Shown here piece by piece: positions 49,303 to 57,990 of a stretch of DNA of 64,000 nucleotides (the stretch's first letter is position 1; the number at the start of each line of letters is the position of its first letter). The DNA lies in assembly GCA_963821925.1 (NCBI GenBank), contig CAWGFO010000006.1, forward strand, positions 52,481 to 116,480, given 5' to 3'. Made by a program: the position numbers and the translations under genes. Below the pieces are notes generated by a model that was given only the letters and a program-made list of their open reading frames with translations, made no database searches and was not told the origin of the DNA. The stretch comes from JAOUEA01 sp963821925. Lineage in GTDB: Bacteria; Actinomycetota; UBA4738; HRBIN12.

Positions 49303-49682
49303 TCGGGTCTCATCGGCGCACGCACGACGCAGAACTCGTTGCCCTCGGGGTCGGCGAGCACGACGAACGGGTCCTCGGGATCCTCGCTCACCCAGAGCCG
49401 GGTGGCGCCCACCGCCTCGAGCGCGGTCGCCGCCGCCTCCTCGTCGGCCGAGCTCAGGTCGAGGTGGACGCGGTTCTTGACGGTCTTCAGCTCGGGCACC
49501 TGTTGGAACCCTATCCGGGTGCGGCCGTCCGCCGAGCGGATCGAGCACCAGTCGTCAAGGGTCGAGCCTGCCTCGAAGCCGGTGATCCGGCGCCAGAACG
49601 CTGACAGCGTGCGCGGATCCGAGCAGTCGACCACCACTTGATGCACGCGGAGGTCGGCGACGGGCATCTCATCGTTGGTCAC
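49299..49682 (-). CDS. VOC family (glyoxalase-like) protein
   Basis: A 127-residue protein starting MTNDEMPVADLRVHQVVVDC. The fold has paired beta-alpha-beta-beta-beta units: RVHQVVVDCSDPRTLSAFW and NRVHLDLSSADEEAAATALEAVGATRLW, ending VVLADPEGNEFCVV. Metal ligands would be His and Glu on these strands. This class includes many uncharacterised single-domain VOC proteins in Actinobacteria. No partner gene indicates a substrate. Confidence 0.85.
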   Translation of the reverse strand: MTNDEMPVADLRVHQVVVDCSDPRTLSAFWRRITGFEAGSTLDDWCSIRSADGRTRIGFQQVPELKTVKNRVHLDLSSADEEAAATALEAVGATRLWVSEDPEDPFVVLADPEGNEFCVVRAPMRPD

Positions 49683-49693
49683 GTGCGCCTCCT

Positions 49694-50126
49694 TCAGGTT
49701 CGCTTGCGTCCGGGGCGGAGCATCTGGCGTTCCACGTCCGGCGGGCCGAACCCGAACTTCCTATACAGCTCGTGTCCGTCCCGCGTCGCGAGGTGCCACG
49801 GTAGGTCGGCGTGCGGCCCGCCCTCGACGGCCTCGCGCACCAGCTCGACGCCCAGCCCTCGGCCCCGGTAGGCGGGTAGCACGAACACGTCGAACAGGAA
49901 CGCGAACGTGGCGGCGTCGCTCACGATGCGGCAGAACCCGATCGTGGCGTCGCCGTCGTACACGCCGACGACCCGGGTGGCGTCCGTCGAGCAGCTGCAC
50001 GACCGTCTCGCGGGAGCGGCCCGCGGCCCAGTACGACTCGTCGCAGAGGTACCGGTGGACGACGTCGATGTCCACGCGCGCCTTGTCGTCGTCGAGCTCG
50101 ATCCCGCCCGGGAGCGCGCGCCGCAT
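49694..50126 (-). CDS. GNAT family N-acetyltransferase (one frame disruption)
   Basis: Acetyl-CoA-dependent N-acetyltransferase. Starting at ATG 50126 it reads DVVHRYLCDESYWAAGRSRETVVQLLD, which is typical of the 'GNAT near nitrilase' type. Then one surplus G near 49989 shifts the frame +1 and TRVVGVYDGDATIGF continues to 49694. The corrected length is about 143 residues. The acetyl-CoA loop is PAYRGRGLGVELV. The ATG shares a base with the nitrilase stop, so the two are coupled. Confidence 0.85.
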
Positions 50127-50955
50127 CAGCAGGTCGTGCCCAGCCGCCGGTGGCGGAGCGCCGGCAGCGTGTCGCGGATCCGCCGGAGCTCGGTCAGGTC
50201 CAGGTCGGCGAACCACACGCCGTCGCCCTCGCCGGGCGCGCGGACCAGGACGCGACCCCACGGATCCACGACCATCGAGTTCCCGTAGGTCCGGCGGCCG
50301 TCCTCGGGCGGACCCCACGGGCCCCACTGCGCGGGCGCGACCACGAAGCACTGGTCCTCGATCGCGCGGGCGCGCAGGAGCACCTCCCAGTGCGCGTCGC
50401 CGGTGACGGCCGTGAACGCCGACGGCACCGTGAGCACCTCGGCGCCGAGCACCATCAGCCCCCGGTACAGCTCGGGGAACCGCAGGTCGTAGCAGATCGA
50501 CAGGCCGACCCGAGCCTCGTCGACCTGCTGCGTGACGAGGTCGTCGCCGGCCGCGTAGAGCGCCGACTCGCGGAGCGGCGGCTGCCCGTCGAGCTCGACG
50601 TCGAAGAGGTGGATCTTGCGGTAGCTGCGCCCGGAGCTCGCCGTCGCGGTCGAACAGCGTGCTCGTGTTGTAGATGTGGCCACCCTCGTCGGCCTCGCGC
50701 TCGCCGATCGAGCCGCCGAGCACCCACATCCCGCGCTCGCGCGCGATCGCTGGCGAGCCGATCGGTGATCGGGCCGGGGATCGGCTCGGCCACCTCGCGG
50801 GCTCGGACGGCGCCGCCGTAGAAGTGGAAGACCTCGGGGAGCGCCGCGAGGTCGGCGCCACCGTCGGCGGCCTCGTGCAGGAGCCGCTCGGCGGTCGCGA
50901 CGTTCGCCTCGACGTCGTCGGCGCCCGCGTTCATCTGACAGACGGCCACGCGCAT
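50126..50955 (-). CDS. Carbon-nitrogen hydrolase (nitrilase/omega-amidase family; two frame disruptions)
   Basis: Nitrilase-superfamily amidase. The catalytic triad is complete once frames are joined: Glu in ALPEVFHFYG, Lys in YRKIHLFDVEL, Cys in GLSICYDLRFPELYRG. These are features of the NIT/omega-amidase branch. The frame breaks twice, near 50757 (LAS-IARERG) and near 50644 (ELRA-SYRK), both +1. Removing a base at each gives a 275-residue protein. A TATCGT box ends six bases before ATG 50955. It is co-directional and coupled with the GNAT gene. Confidence 0.87.
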
Positions 50956-50961
50956 GGCGTC

Positions 50962-50967
50962 ACGATA
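50962..50967 (-). promoter_or_regulatory. -10 box TATCGT, leaderless promoter of nitrilase-GNAT pair
   Basis: On the minus strand TATCGT ends six bases before the ATG at 50955, inside a divergent gap of only 33 bases. Confidence 0.5.
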
Positions 50968-50976
50968 GCGGCGGCG

Positions 50977-50982
50977 TAGGCT
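50977..50982 (+). promoter_or_regulatory. -10 box TAGGCT, leaderless promoter of hypothetical gene
   Basis: TAGGCT ends six bases before ATG 50989. With the opposite TATCGT box it fills the 33-base divergent gap, so the two -35 regions must lie inside the opposing coding sequences. Confidence 0.5.
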
Positions 50983-50988
50983 TCGAGC

Positions 50989-51582
50989 ATGCCGACCGGC
51001 CGCTACACGGTGCTCGGGGACGACGGCACCCCCGTCGGCACCGAGGACTTCCGCTGCGCTCCCGGCCCGATGGGCTGGCGCTACTTCAGCGACATCCGGA
51101 CCGACCACCACGAGATCGTCGACATCGCCGTCGACCGCGACTGGCGGATCGCCCGCCTCCGCATCGACACCGGCGAGCACGACATCCTCCTCGAGCCCCG
51201 CGGCGACACCCTCACCGGCTACCGCGACCGCCGGGAGATCGAGATCCCCTACGGCCCGCAGATGCACCTCGACTACTTCACGCCCGCCACGAACGCGATC
51301 ACCTGCCGCCGCCTCAGCGAGACCACCGAGATCGAGGTCGTCTACCTCGAGCCCGTCACCCTCGAACCGACGATGGTCCGCCAACGCTACGAGCTCCACG
51401 GCGAGGACCGCGTGACCACCCCGGTCGGCACCTTCGACGCGACGAGATGGACCTTCACGGCGCTCGAGTCGGGCTGGACGGCCGACCTCTGGATCGCGGG
51501 CGACACCGTCGTCAGGTACGACCAGCTGTTCACCCTCGAGGAGTACGAACCCGGGGCCTCCGGGGTGCCGCCGGTCGCCTGA
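50989..51582 (+). CDS. Conserved hypothetical, beta-rich cytosolic protein
   Basis: A 197-residue protein with no membrane segment or signal peptide. The sequence is rich in beta-strand patterns (GRYTVLGDDGTPVGTEDFRC, WRIARLRIDTGEHDILLEP, TEIEVVYLEPVTLEP) and Trp/Tyr. Its general look, a two-sheet barrel with a final WTADLWIAGDTVVRYDQL, resembles DUF3108/lipocalin-like or glycolipid-binding proteins. I do not recognise the family with confidence. Confidence 0.6.
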   Translation: MPTGRYTVLGDDGTPVGTEDFRCAPGPMGWRYFSDIRTDHHEIVDIAVDRDWRIARLRIDTGEHDILLEPRGDTLTGYRDRREIEIPYGPQMHLDYFTPATNAITCRRLSETTEIEVVYLEPVTLEPTMVRQRYELHGEDRVTTPVGTFDATRWTFTALESGWTADLWIAGDTVVRYDQLFTLEEYEPGASGVPPVA

Positions 51583-51644
51583 GTCACGGAAACGTCACGG
51601 CCCGGCCCTTCTTGCGCGACCCGGCTGCGTGCTGGAATGGGTGC

Positions 51645-52379
51645 ATGGTCGAAGAACTCCTCGATTGGCAGGACTACGTCGGGTGGATCGTCCTGATCGC
51701 TCCGACGGTCGCCTTCAGTCTCGTGTTCTGGAGGGTCAAGGCGGTCCGCTACGCGATCGTCGGCACGATGGCGGGACTCATCTTCGTGTCCGTGACGATG
51801 CCCCTCGGCTCAGACGCCGAGGCGCTCGGCACCAACCTCGGGGTCGGCCTCGTGGGAGGCGCGCTCCTCGGAGCGGTGATCGGGGCGCTGCTCGACCCCT
51901 CCGAGGATCGTCCGCCTCGAGACGCGTCCGTGAGGACCGTCAGGGCGGCGATGCTGGGGGGCCTGGCGGGCGCCCTCATGGGGGGGTTCCTGCCAGCGAT
52001 CCTCGATGCATCGGCCCCCGATTTCACCGTGAGCATCATCCTGGCGGTCGCGGTGGTCGGTGGTCTCGGATGGGCGCTCGCCGCCGTTGTCGGATGGGTG
52101 TCGTCGCGCGGCGCCCCGGCACCCTCGACCGGTCAGCGCTGGATCATCGCGATCGCGGCGATCTCGATCGTGCCCCTGGGCATCGGGATCGTCATGTCGA
52201 TCGAGGCCAGGGCCTTCGGCCCATCGATCGATGAGCTCTCGCGATATGACCGGTCGTTGCTGCCCTTGGCCGAGGCGGCCTTCGCGATCGACACGGTGCT
52301 CGCGGTGTTCACGCTGGTGGCGGTCGCTCTCCGGACGCAAGAAGGGGCCGGCGCTCAGCAGGGCGTTCAGGTTCCCTGA
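51645..52379 (+). CDS. Hypothetical polytopic membrane protein
   Basis: A 244-residue protein with about six membrane helices, for example VGWIVLIAPTVAFSLVFWRV, LGVGLVGGALLGAVIGALL, VRAAMLGGLAGALMGGFLPAIL and FTVSIILAVAVVGGLGWAL. Gly-rich helices in the middle recall small channel or glycine-zipper proteins, but I cannot assign a family. ATG 51645 is chosen on composition, with no clear ribosome site. The gene stands alone between a hypothetical gene and convergent yceI. Confidence 0.6.
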   Translation: MVEELLDWQDYVGWIVLIAPTVAFSLVFWRVKAVRYAIVGTMAGLIFVSVTMPLGSDAEALGTNLGVGLVGGALLGAVIGALLDPSEDRPPRDASVRTVRAAMLGGLAGALMGGFLPAILDASAPDFTVSIILAVAVVGGLGWALAAVVGWVSSRGAPAPSTGQRWIIAIAAISIVPLGIGIVMSIEARAFGPSIDELSRYDRSLLPLAEAAFAIDTVLAVFTLVAVALRTQEGAGAQQGVQVP

Positions 52380-52434
52380 GGAGCACCGGCCCCCGAGCCG
52401 CGCTGCGCGCAGCCCTCAGCCGTTCCGAGCCGGA

Positions 52435-53016
52435 TCAGCCGACCTTGCGAGCCTCCACCGTGATCTCGAGGCCGACCTTCTTGCCGACCAAGAGGCCACC
52501 GGTCTCCACGGCCACGTTCCACGTCAGGTCCCAGTCCTCGCGGTTGACCTCGGTCTTGGCCGACGCGCTGAAGATCGTGTTGCCCTGCATGTCCGGGCCC
52601 CAGCCGTCGAACTCACCCTGGAGCGTGACAGGCTTGGTCACGTCCTTGATCGTCAGGTCGCCGGTGAGCTCGAAGTCGTTGCCGCCGGTGTGGCGGATGC
52701 CGGTGCTCGTGAAGGTCATCACCGGATACGCCTCGGAGTCGAAGAAGTCCCCGCTGCGGAGGTGGTCGTCACGCTGGTCGGTGTTCGTCTGGATGCTCGC
52801 CGTCTTGATCTCGACGGTCACGGACGAGTCCTCCGGCGAGTCGCCGACGACGATCGAGCCGTCGAAGTCGGTGAAGCGACCGCGCATGCGGCTCAGCATG
52901 TGGCGGGCGACGAACTCCACCTGCGTGTGCGTCATGTCGAACTCGTACGTGCCGGCGGGCGGCAACGAGACGCCATCGATCTCGCGGGTCGAGATCTCGC
53001 GCGCTTCCTGTGCCAT
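52435..53016 (-). CDS. YceI family polyisoprenoid-binding protein
   Basis: A 193-residue lipocalin-like protein of the YceI family, which binds long isoprenoids such as polyprenols or quinones. Motifs are YEFDMTHTQVEFVARHMLSR at the start, GRFTDFDGSIVV, and VNREDWDLTWN near the C-terminus. There is no signal peptide, so it is cytosolic, as in many actinobacterial members. GGAGG is seven bases before ATG 53016. It is divergent from an HxlR regulator, a common pairing. Confidence 0.9.
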   Translation of the reverse strand: MAQEAREISTREIDGVSLPPAGTYEFDMTHTQVEFVARHMLSRMRGRFTDFDGSIVVGDSPEDSSVTVEIKTASIQTNTDQRDDHLRSGDFFDSEAYPVMTFTSTGIRHTGGNDFELTGDLTIKDVTKPVTLQGEFDGWGPDMQGNTIFSASAKTEVNREDWDLTWNVAVETGGLLVGKKVGLEITVEARKVG

Positions 53017-53173
53017 GTGGTGCCTCCTTCGTTCCGGGCCACTCACCCTCGTGGAGCGGCCTACGTTGTCACTAACAGAACCTAAGGTACTATATATTCC
53101 AGAGTAGCTCAAGTTCACGAAGTTACTCACCGAAACCTATGCGAGTCCTCACTTCACGATTAGGATGGCCACC
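53017..53173. promoter_or_regulatory. AT-rich divergent control region between yceI and hxlR
   Basis: Bases 53066-53127 are strongly AT-rich for this genome, with TATATATT at 53091-53098. TTGTCA at 53066 and TATATA at 53091 would suit a plus-strand promoter (19-base spacer). TATAGT on the minus strand at 53094-53089 could be the -10 of yceI. ACCTAAGGT at 53080-53088 is an odd-length palindrome that may be an HxlR operator. Confidence 0.45.
53161..53166 (+). promoter_or_regulatory. -10 box TAGGAT, leaderless promoter of hxlR gene
   Basis: TAGGAT ends seven bases before ATG 53174. It overlaps the alternative ATG at 53165 and so favours the shorter protein. Confidence 0.45.
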
Positions 53174-53521
53174 ATGCGGCAGCAGCAGCCCCCCGAAGAG
53201 TCCCCGATGTGCCAGCACTTCCAGCGTGCCGCCGACCTGATCGGCAAGCGCTGGAACGCGCTGATCGTGCGCGCGCTCCAGTCGGGCGCGGTGCGCTTCT
53301 CCGACCTGAAGGCGGGGATCCCGAACATCTCCGACGCCCTGCTCTCCGAGCGCCTGAAGGAGCTGGAGACCGAAGGGATCGTCACGCGCGATGTCACGCC
53401 GTCCACGCCGGTGCTGATCGAGTACCACCTGACCGACCGGGGACGCGACCTGGGCACCGTGATGGACGAGCTCGGCAAGTGGGCCGAGCGTTGGTCGACC
53501 GCCACCGCGACCGCCGGTTGA
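53174..53521 (+). CDS. HxlR/MarR-like winged-helix transcriptional regulator
   Basis: A 115-residue DNA-binding protein. The family pattern CQHFQRAADLIGKRWNALIVRAL is near residue 12, with a winged-helix core FSDLKAGIPNISDALLSERLKELE and wing SPTPVLIEYHLTDRGRDL-like TPSTPVLIEYHLTDRGRD. HxlR proteins often sense aldehydes, quinones or redox stress through the N-terminal cysteine, here Cys13. It is likely to control yceI and itself. ATG 53165 would add three residues. It is the only transcription factor I recognise in the window. Confidence 0.9.
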   Translation: MRQQQPPEESPMCQHFQRAADLIGKRWNALIVRALQSGAVRFSDLKAGIPNISDALLSERLKELETEGIVTRDVTPSTPVLIEYHLTDRGRDLGTVMDELGKWAERWSTATATAG

Positions 53522-54679
53522 CCGGGCGGTACGGGCTCGTCCGCGTGCTCGCGGCGGTGGCGTTCGTATGGTCGACGTTCGCGTCACCGACGGCGTCGGT
53601 CGCGGCCGAGACCGCGAGCGCCCCCACCTGGATGCCGCCCGCGTACCTGATGTGGCGGACCGGGGGCCTCCCCGTCGGACTCACCCCTCGCCTCGATGCG
53701 CTGGCCGGCACCCGACACGTCGTCGTCGTGGCCGGCGACACCCTGTGGATGAAGCGGTCGGCGCGGGCCGACGGCACCCTCGTCGACCGAGCGTCGGGGC
53801 GGTACCGCTTCCCGATCGAGGTGATGGCGACGTCGATCAACGACCTGCGGCCGTTCCTGCCGGCGACCTGGCGCGACGCGGTCGTGGGTGCGCTCCGGCG
53901 GGGCCGCGGGGTCCTCGGCACGTCGAGCGCCTCCCTCCGCGGGCTCGGCGTGGGGGATCGCATGGTGTTCGGTGGTGGTCGGCTCACGATCGGCGCCGTC
54001 GTGCCCGACGAGGTCGTGGCCTGGAGCGAGGTGTTGGTCGCTCGCGAGGTCGGTCGCCGGCTCGGTGTGCGGCACGATCGCTTCGCCCTGCTGCAGCTGC
54101 AGAAGGCACCGACCGAGGGCGCCCTCGCCCGGAGGATCGCGCCGCTCCTCGGACCGGGCTATCCCCCCACGGTGCGACGGCCGGGGAACGCGACGTTCCG
54201 CCGACAGGGCGACTCGGTCTGGCCGCCCGTGCTGATGAAGCGCACGTTCGGCGAGTTCCAGGCGTATCCCGACCCCGCGCATCCGGGATACCTCCGGATG
54301 CATCCCTCGTTCGTCCGCGACCATCTCGTGACGCGCTCCGTGCCGCTGCTCGGCCGCTTCACCTGCAACCGGCGGGTCTTCCCGCCGCTGATCGCGGCGA
54401 TGCGGGACCTGCGGGCGCGCGGCGCATCGGGGGCGATCCACAACTTCGCCGGCTGCTACAACGCGCGGATGGTGATGCGCCGGCCCACGGGGCCGCCGTC
54501 CCATCACGCCTGGGGGGCGGCGGTCGACATCAACTCGATCGCGAACCCGTACGGCGCTCCCCCGCGGCAACCCCCCGTCCTCGTGCAGGACGATGCTCCG
54601 GCACGGGTTCACGTGGGGCGGGCGATGGCGGGTCCCGGACGCGATGCACTTCGAGTTCGTCGGCCACGCGGGCGGCTAG
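53518..54679 (+). CDS. Secreted M15-family peptidase (D,D-carboxypeptidase-like; one frame disruption)
   Basis: A secreted, zinc-dependent peptidoglycan peptidase candidate. The likely start is TTG 53518, whose bases overlap the hxlR stop (TTGA). It leads to a signal peptide VRVLAAVAFVWSTFASPTASVAAE. Long unassigned central residues are followed by the M15C zinc motif SHHAWGAAVDINS, where His and Asp bind zinc, and by MHFEFVGHAGG at the end. A surplus G near 54592 shifts the frame +1 between RQPPVLVQ and DMLRHGFTWGG. The corrected length is 386 residues. GTG 53545 is an alternative start. Confidence 0.82.
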
Positions 54680-54700
54680 CTCAGGCGCCGAAGCAGCGGC

Positions 54701-55111
54701 TCAGAACAGGAGCAGCGACCAGGGCGCGACCACCCCTACGGCGAACGCCGCCGCCGCGACGGCGCCCATCCCCCGCGGTACGCCCATCTTGAGCGCCGCT
54801 CCGAACAGGAGGCCACCCGCGACGAGGAGGAGCAGCCCGATGGAGAAGATCGCCAGGACCCCGAGCGACAGAAGCGCGCCCACCCCGGCCCACGCGGCGA
54901 TCGTCCGGATGCGGGCGTCATGCGCCGCGGCCGTCGTCACGCAGCACGCCGCCACCGCGGACAGCAGCACGCCGACGGCCGCCACCTTCACGACGTCGGC
55001 GTCGCCCTGGCCGACGATCAGGCCCAGGTAGAGCCCGAAGACGCACAGCACCACGACCGCAGCGGCGGCGGCGGGCCAGACCCCGCGGCGAGGCGCGGTC
55101 GTCGTGTCCAT
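54701..55111 (-). CDS. Hypothetical four-helix membrane protein
   Basis: A 136-residue protein with about four membrane helices: AAAAAVVVLCVFGLYLGLIV, VAAVGVLLSAVAACCVTTAAA, LLSLGVLAIFSIGLLLLVAG and AVAAAAFAVGVVAPWSLLL. No domain is recognised. It lies directly downstream of the class III aminotransferase with a three-base gap, so the two may be cotranscribed. Confidence 0.6.
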   Translation of the reverse strand: MDTTTAPRRGVWPAAAAAVVVLCVFGLYLGLIVGQGDADVVKVAAVGVLLSAVAACCVTTAAAHDARIRTIAAWAGVGALLSLGVLAIFSIGLLLLVAGGLLFGAALKMGVPRGMGAVAAAAFAVGVVAPWSLLLF

Positions 55112-55114
55112 CGT

Positions 55115-56443
55115 CTACCCCATCGCCGCGTCGGCGACCGAGAGCACCTCGTCGATGATCGCGAACCCCTCGCCGAGCTGCTCTTCGGTGATGCAGAGCG
55201 GCGGGTTCGTCATCACGTGGTTGAACCGCACCATCGTGAACAGGCCGCGGTCCAGGAGCGCGCGGTTCACCTGCTGCATCGTCTCGTTCAGGACGTTGAA
55301 GGGCGACAGCGGCTCGAGCGTCTCGCGGTCCTTCACGAGCTCGAGCACGCCGAACAGGCCCAGGTTGCGGACACGGCCGACGCTCGGATGCTTGGCCGCG
55401 AGCTCGGCGTGGTGCCGCGCCATGACCTCCCCCATGCGCTTCGAGTTCCCGACGAGGTCGTCCTGCTCGATCACGTCGATCGCGGCGATCGCCGCCGCGC
55501 AGCTCAGCGGGTGCGAGTTGTAGGTGAGCCCGCCCCAGAAGACGTGCTCCTCGAAGTGGGCGGCGATCGCCGGGCTGATCGCGACCGCGCCGAGCGGCAG
55601 GTACGAAGAGGTCAGGCCCTTCGCCGTCGACATCAGGTCGGGCACGACGTCCCAGTGGTTCACCGCGAACCACTCGCCGGTGCGGCCGAACCCGCACATC
55701 ACCTCGTCGGCGATCATCACGATGCCGAACTCCGTGCACAGCTCGCGCACCCCCTGCAGGTAGCCGTCGGGCGGGATCAGGATCCCGTTCGTACCGGTGA
55801 CCGTCTCCAGGATGAAGGCCGCGATCGTCTCGGGACCCTCGAGTTCGATCGTCTCGCGGAGGGCGGCCAGCGCCGGTCCGGCGTCCTCGGTGCCCTGGGC
55901 GGTGCCGTGGTACGGGTCGAGCACGCGCACCACACCGGGCATCGGCGGGTTCTCGTTCGCCCAGCGCCGCGGGTCGCCGGTGAGGTTGATCGTGGCGTAC
56001 GTGGCTCCGTGATAGCTCCGGTACCGCGTGAGGATCTTCTGGCGGCCCGTGTACGCCTTCGCGATGCGGATCGCGTTCTCGTTCGCCTCGGCGCCGCCGA
56101 GCGTGAAGAACGACTTCTCGAGGTCGCCGGGCCACAGGGAGGCGAGCTTCTCGCCGAGCCGCGCCCGCGTCTCGAACGCCATGAACGGCGAGATGTAGGG
56201 GAGCGTCTCGCCCTGCCTCGCGATCGCGTCGATCACGCGCTTGTCGCCGTGGCCGATGTTCACGCCCATCAGCTGCGAGTTGAAGTCGAGGTAGCGCGTG
56301 CCGTCGGTCGTGTAGAAGTACACGCCTTCCGCACGCTCGACCGGGAGCGGCATCGCCTTGGCCTGCGCCTGCCAGTCGTACAGCGTGTAGCGCTTCGAGA
56401 GGTCGATGATCTCCTGGGCGGAGAGCGGGGTCTGCTCGGTCAT
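55115..56443 (-). CDS. Class III PLP aminotransferase (omega-amino acid/taurine-pyruvate type)
   Basis: A 442-residue class III aminotransferase. Features are RYLDFNSQLMGVNIGHGDKRVI, FTLGGAEANENAIRIAKAYTGR, the Asp for the PLP ring in IADEVMCGFGRTGEWFA near residue 245, and the PLP lysine in LMSTAKGLTSSYLPLGA near residue 275. The sequence resembles taurine-pyruvate, beta-alanine and related omega-aminotransferases. No taurine transport or sulfoacetaldehyde gene is nearby, so an exact substrate cannot be named. Confidence 0.88.
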   Translation of the reverse strand: MTEQTPLSAQEIIDLSKRYTLYDWQAQAKAMPLPVERAEGVYFYTTDGTRYLDFNSQLMGVNIGHGDKRVIDAIARQGETLPYISPFMAFETRARLGEKLASLWPGDLEKSFFTLGGAEANENAIRIAKAYTGRQKILTRYRSYHGATYATINLTGDPRRWANENPPMPGVVRVLDPYHGTAQGTEDAGPALAALRETIELEGPETIAAFILETVTGTNGILIPPDGYLQGVRELCTEFGIVMIADEVMCGFGRTGEWFAVNHWDVVPDLMSTAKGLTSSYLPLGAVAISPAIAAHFEEHVFWGGLTYNSHPLSCAAAIAAIDVIEQDDLVGNSKRMGEVMARHHAELAAKHPSVGRVRNLGLFGVLELVKDRETLEPLSPFNVLNETMQQVNRALLDRGLFTMVRFNHVMTNPPLCITEEQLGEGFAIIDEVLSVADAAMG

Positions 56444-56574
56444 GGCGGTGCGCCTCCGGTGGCTCGACGTCGGTCATCCCGATGTTCCCAGATGCGCGGA
56501 CGCGGTCGCCTCGATTTGCTCCCGGCGACCGGGCTCGCCTACGCTCGCGCTCCCAGCGCCTTCGGAGGGACGAG

Positions 56575-57951
56575 ATGAGACGCACCGCCGTGTCGATCGT
56601 TGCAGCCCTTGCACTCCTGGCTGTGCTCCCGGGAACGTCCGGGGCGCGGCCGGTCCACCCCGACGCCCCGTTCATCACGTCGGAGCCGCCGATGCTCGTC
56701 GCGCTCCAGCCGGGCGTCGCGTTCACGCCGATCATCAACGCGGGCGAGCTGATCGGCGGCAGGCTCGGCGGCTTCCAGTTCACCGGCGTGCCCGACGGGA
56801 TCGGCGTGTACGAGAGCTCCGGGAACCGGCTCGAGGTGTTCGTGAACCACGAGATGGCCTATCAGTGGGGCGACCCGTCGAACGCCCGCGTCTCGCATCT
56901 GTCCCTGAACCCGCAAGGCGAGATCGTCGGCGCCAGCTACGCGGTCGACGGCACCGAGGGATACGAGTACTTCTGCTCCTCCACGATGGACACGATCGCC
57001 GGCGTTCCCTGGTACTTCACCGGCGAGGAGTGGATCGGCTCGCCCAAGGGCGGGATGTCGATCGCGATCAACGGGCTCACGGGCCGGGTGATCGAGACGC
57101 CGCAGTTCGGCGCGCTGAACCACGAGAACAACGTCCCCGTGAAGGGGCTCAGCCAAGCCGTGATGTACCTGTCCGAGGACTCCTTCCGGCTCCGGTCACA
57201 GGCGTACAGCTACTTCGCCGACACGTTCACGAAGGCGCTCCGGGGCCGAGGGGCGTTCACGGTGTGGGTGCCGAAGGACCAGGGCGACGGCGACCCGTCG
57301 GCGGACGATATCGCCAAGGGCGACGTCCTCGACGGGCGGTTCGTGACGATCCCGCACGCCGAGCGCTACGACGGCCTCGAGCTGAACCGGCTCGCCGAGC
57401 GGCTCGGCTCGTTCAACTTCGTGCGGATCGAGGACGCCGCGCCCGACCCCGCGGATCCCGGTGTCGTCTACCTCTCCGACACGGGCGCGAACAAGGCCGA
57501 CACGAAGCACGGCCGCATCTACAAGCTCACCTACGATCCTGCGCACCCTCGGCGGGCATCGCTCGAGGTCGTGCTCGACGGCGACGCCGGTGACGACATC
57601 GTGAACCCCGACAACCTCGGGATCAGCGACCAGGCCCTCGTGATCCAGGAGGACCGCAATGACACGTCGTCCGGGTACGCCCGGATCCACGCGTACGACC
57701 TCTCGTCGGGCACCCTCACGACGGTGGCGCGGCTCGATCCGTCCGACCGCGCGATCGAGGCAGGCGGCGGGCCCGGCGTCTGGGAGTCGAGCGGCGCGGT
57801 CGACGTGAGCGACATGTTCGGCGCCGGCTACTGGCTGCTCGACGTGCAGGCGCACAAGACGAAGGTGCGCCAGCAGGGCATCGACCTGAAGGTGGACTCG
57901 GCGGTCGGCCAGCGCGGCCAGCTGCTGCTGGTCTACCTCCCGGGCACGTAG
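56575..57951 (+). CDS. Secreted PhoX/DUF839 family protein
   Basis: A 458-residue exported protein with a Sec signal peptide (MRRTAVSIVAALALLAVLPGTSGA). The mature part looks like the PhoX beta-propeller: VFVNHEMAYQW, NFVRIEDA with acidic metal or phosphate contacts, and VYLSDTGANKADTKHGRIYKLTY. PhoX is a calcium-dependent alkaline phosphatase with a twin-arginine signal in most cases; here a Sec-type signal is seen, so activity is not assured. GGAGGG is before ATG 56575. A strong hairpin follows the stop. Confidence 0.8.
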   Translation: MRRTAVSIVAALALLAVLPGTSGARPVHPDAPFITSEPPMLVALQPGVAFTPIINAGELIGGRLGGFQFTGVPDGIGVYESSGNRLEVFVNHEMAYQWGDPSNARVSHLSLNPQGEIVGASYAVDGTEGYEYFCSSTMDTIAGVPWYFTGEEWIGSPKGGMSIAINGLTGRVIETPQFGALNHENNVPVKGLSQAVMYLSEDSFRLRSQAYSYFADTFTKALRGRGAFTVWVPKDQGDGDPSADDIAKGDVLDGRFVTIPHAERYDGLELNRLAERLGSFNFVRIEDAAPDPADPGVVYLSDTGANKADTKHGRIYKLTYDPAHPRRASLEVVLDGDAGDDIVNPDNLGISDQALVIQEDRNDTSSGYARIHAYDLSSGTLTTVARLDPSDRAIEAGGGPGVWESSGAVDVSDMFGAGYWLLDVQAHKTKVRQQGIDLKVDSAVGQRGQLLLVYLPGT

Positions 57952-57964
57952 GCGGTCGTCCGAG

Positions 57965-57990
57965 GGTGGGCCGGCGCGGGCCGGCTCACC
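57965..57990. terminator. Strong bidirectional hairpin terminator
   Basis: GGTGGGCCGGC (57965-57975) pairs over 11 bases, with one G-U, with GCCGGCTCACC (57980-57990) around a tetraloop GCGG. It lies between the convergent PhoX-like and amidohydrolase genes. There is no T run, as in many actinobacterial terminators. Confidence 0.65.

Noticed and set aside
52345..52395. GGGGCCGG/CCGGCCCC inverted repeat after the membrane protein gene at 51.6-52.4 kb
   Set aside because: The loop is about 35 bases and the left arm is inside the coding region; chance pairing is likely in such GC-rich sequence.
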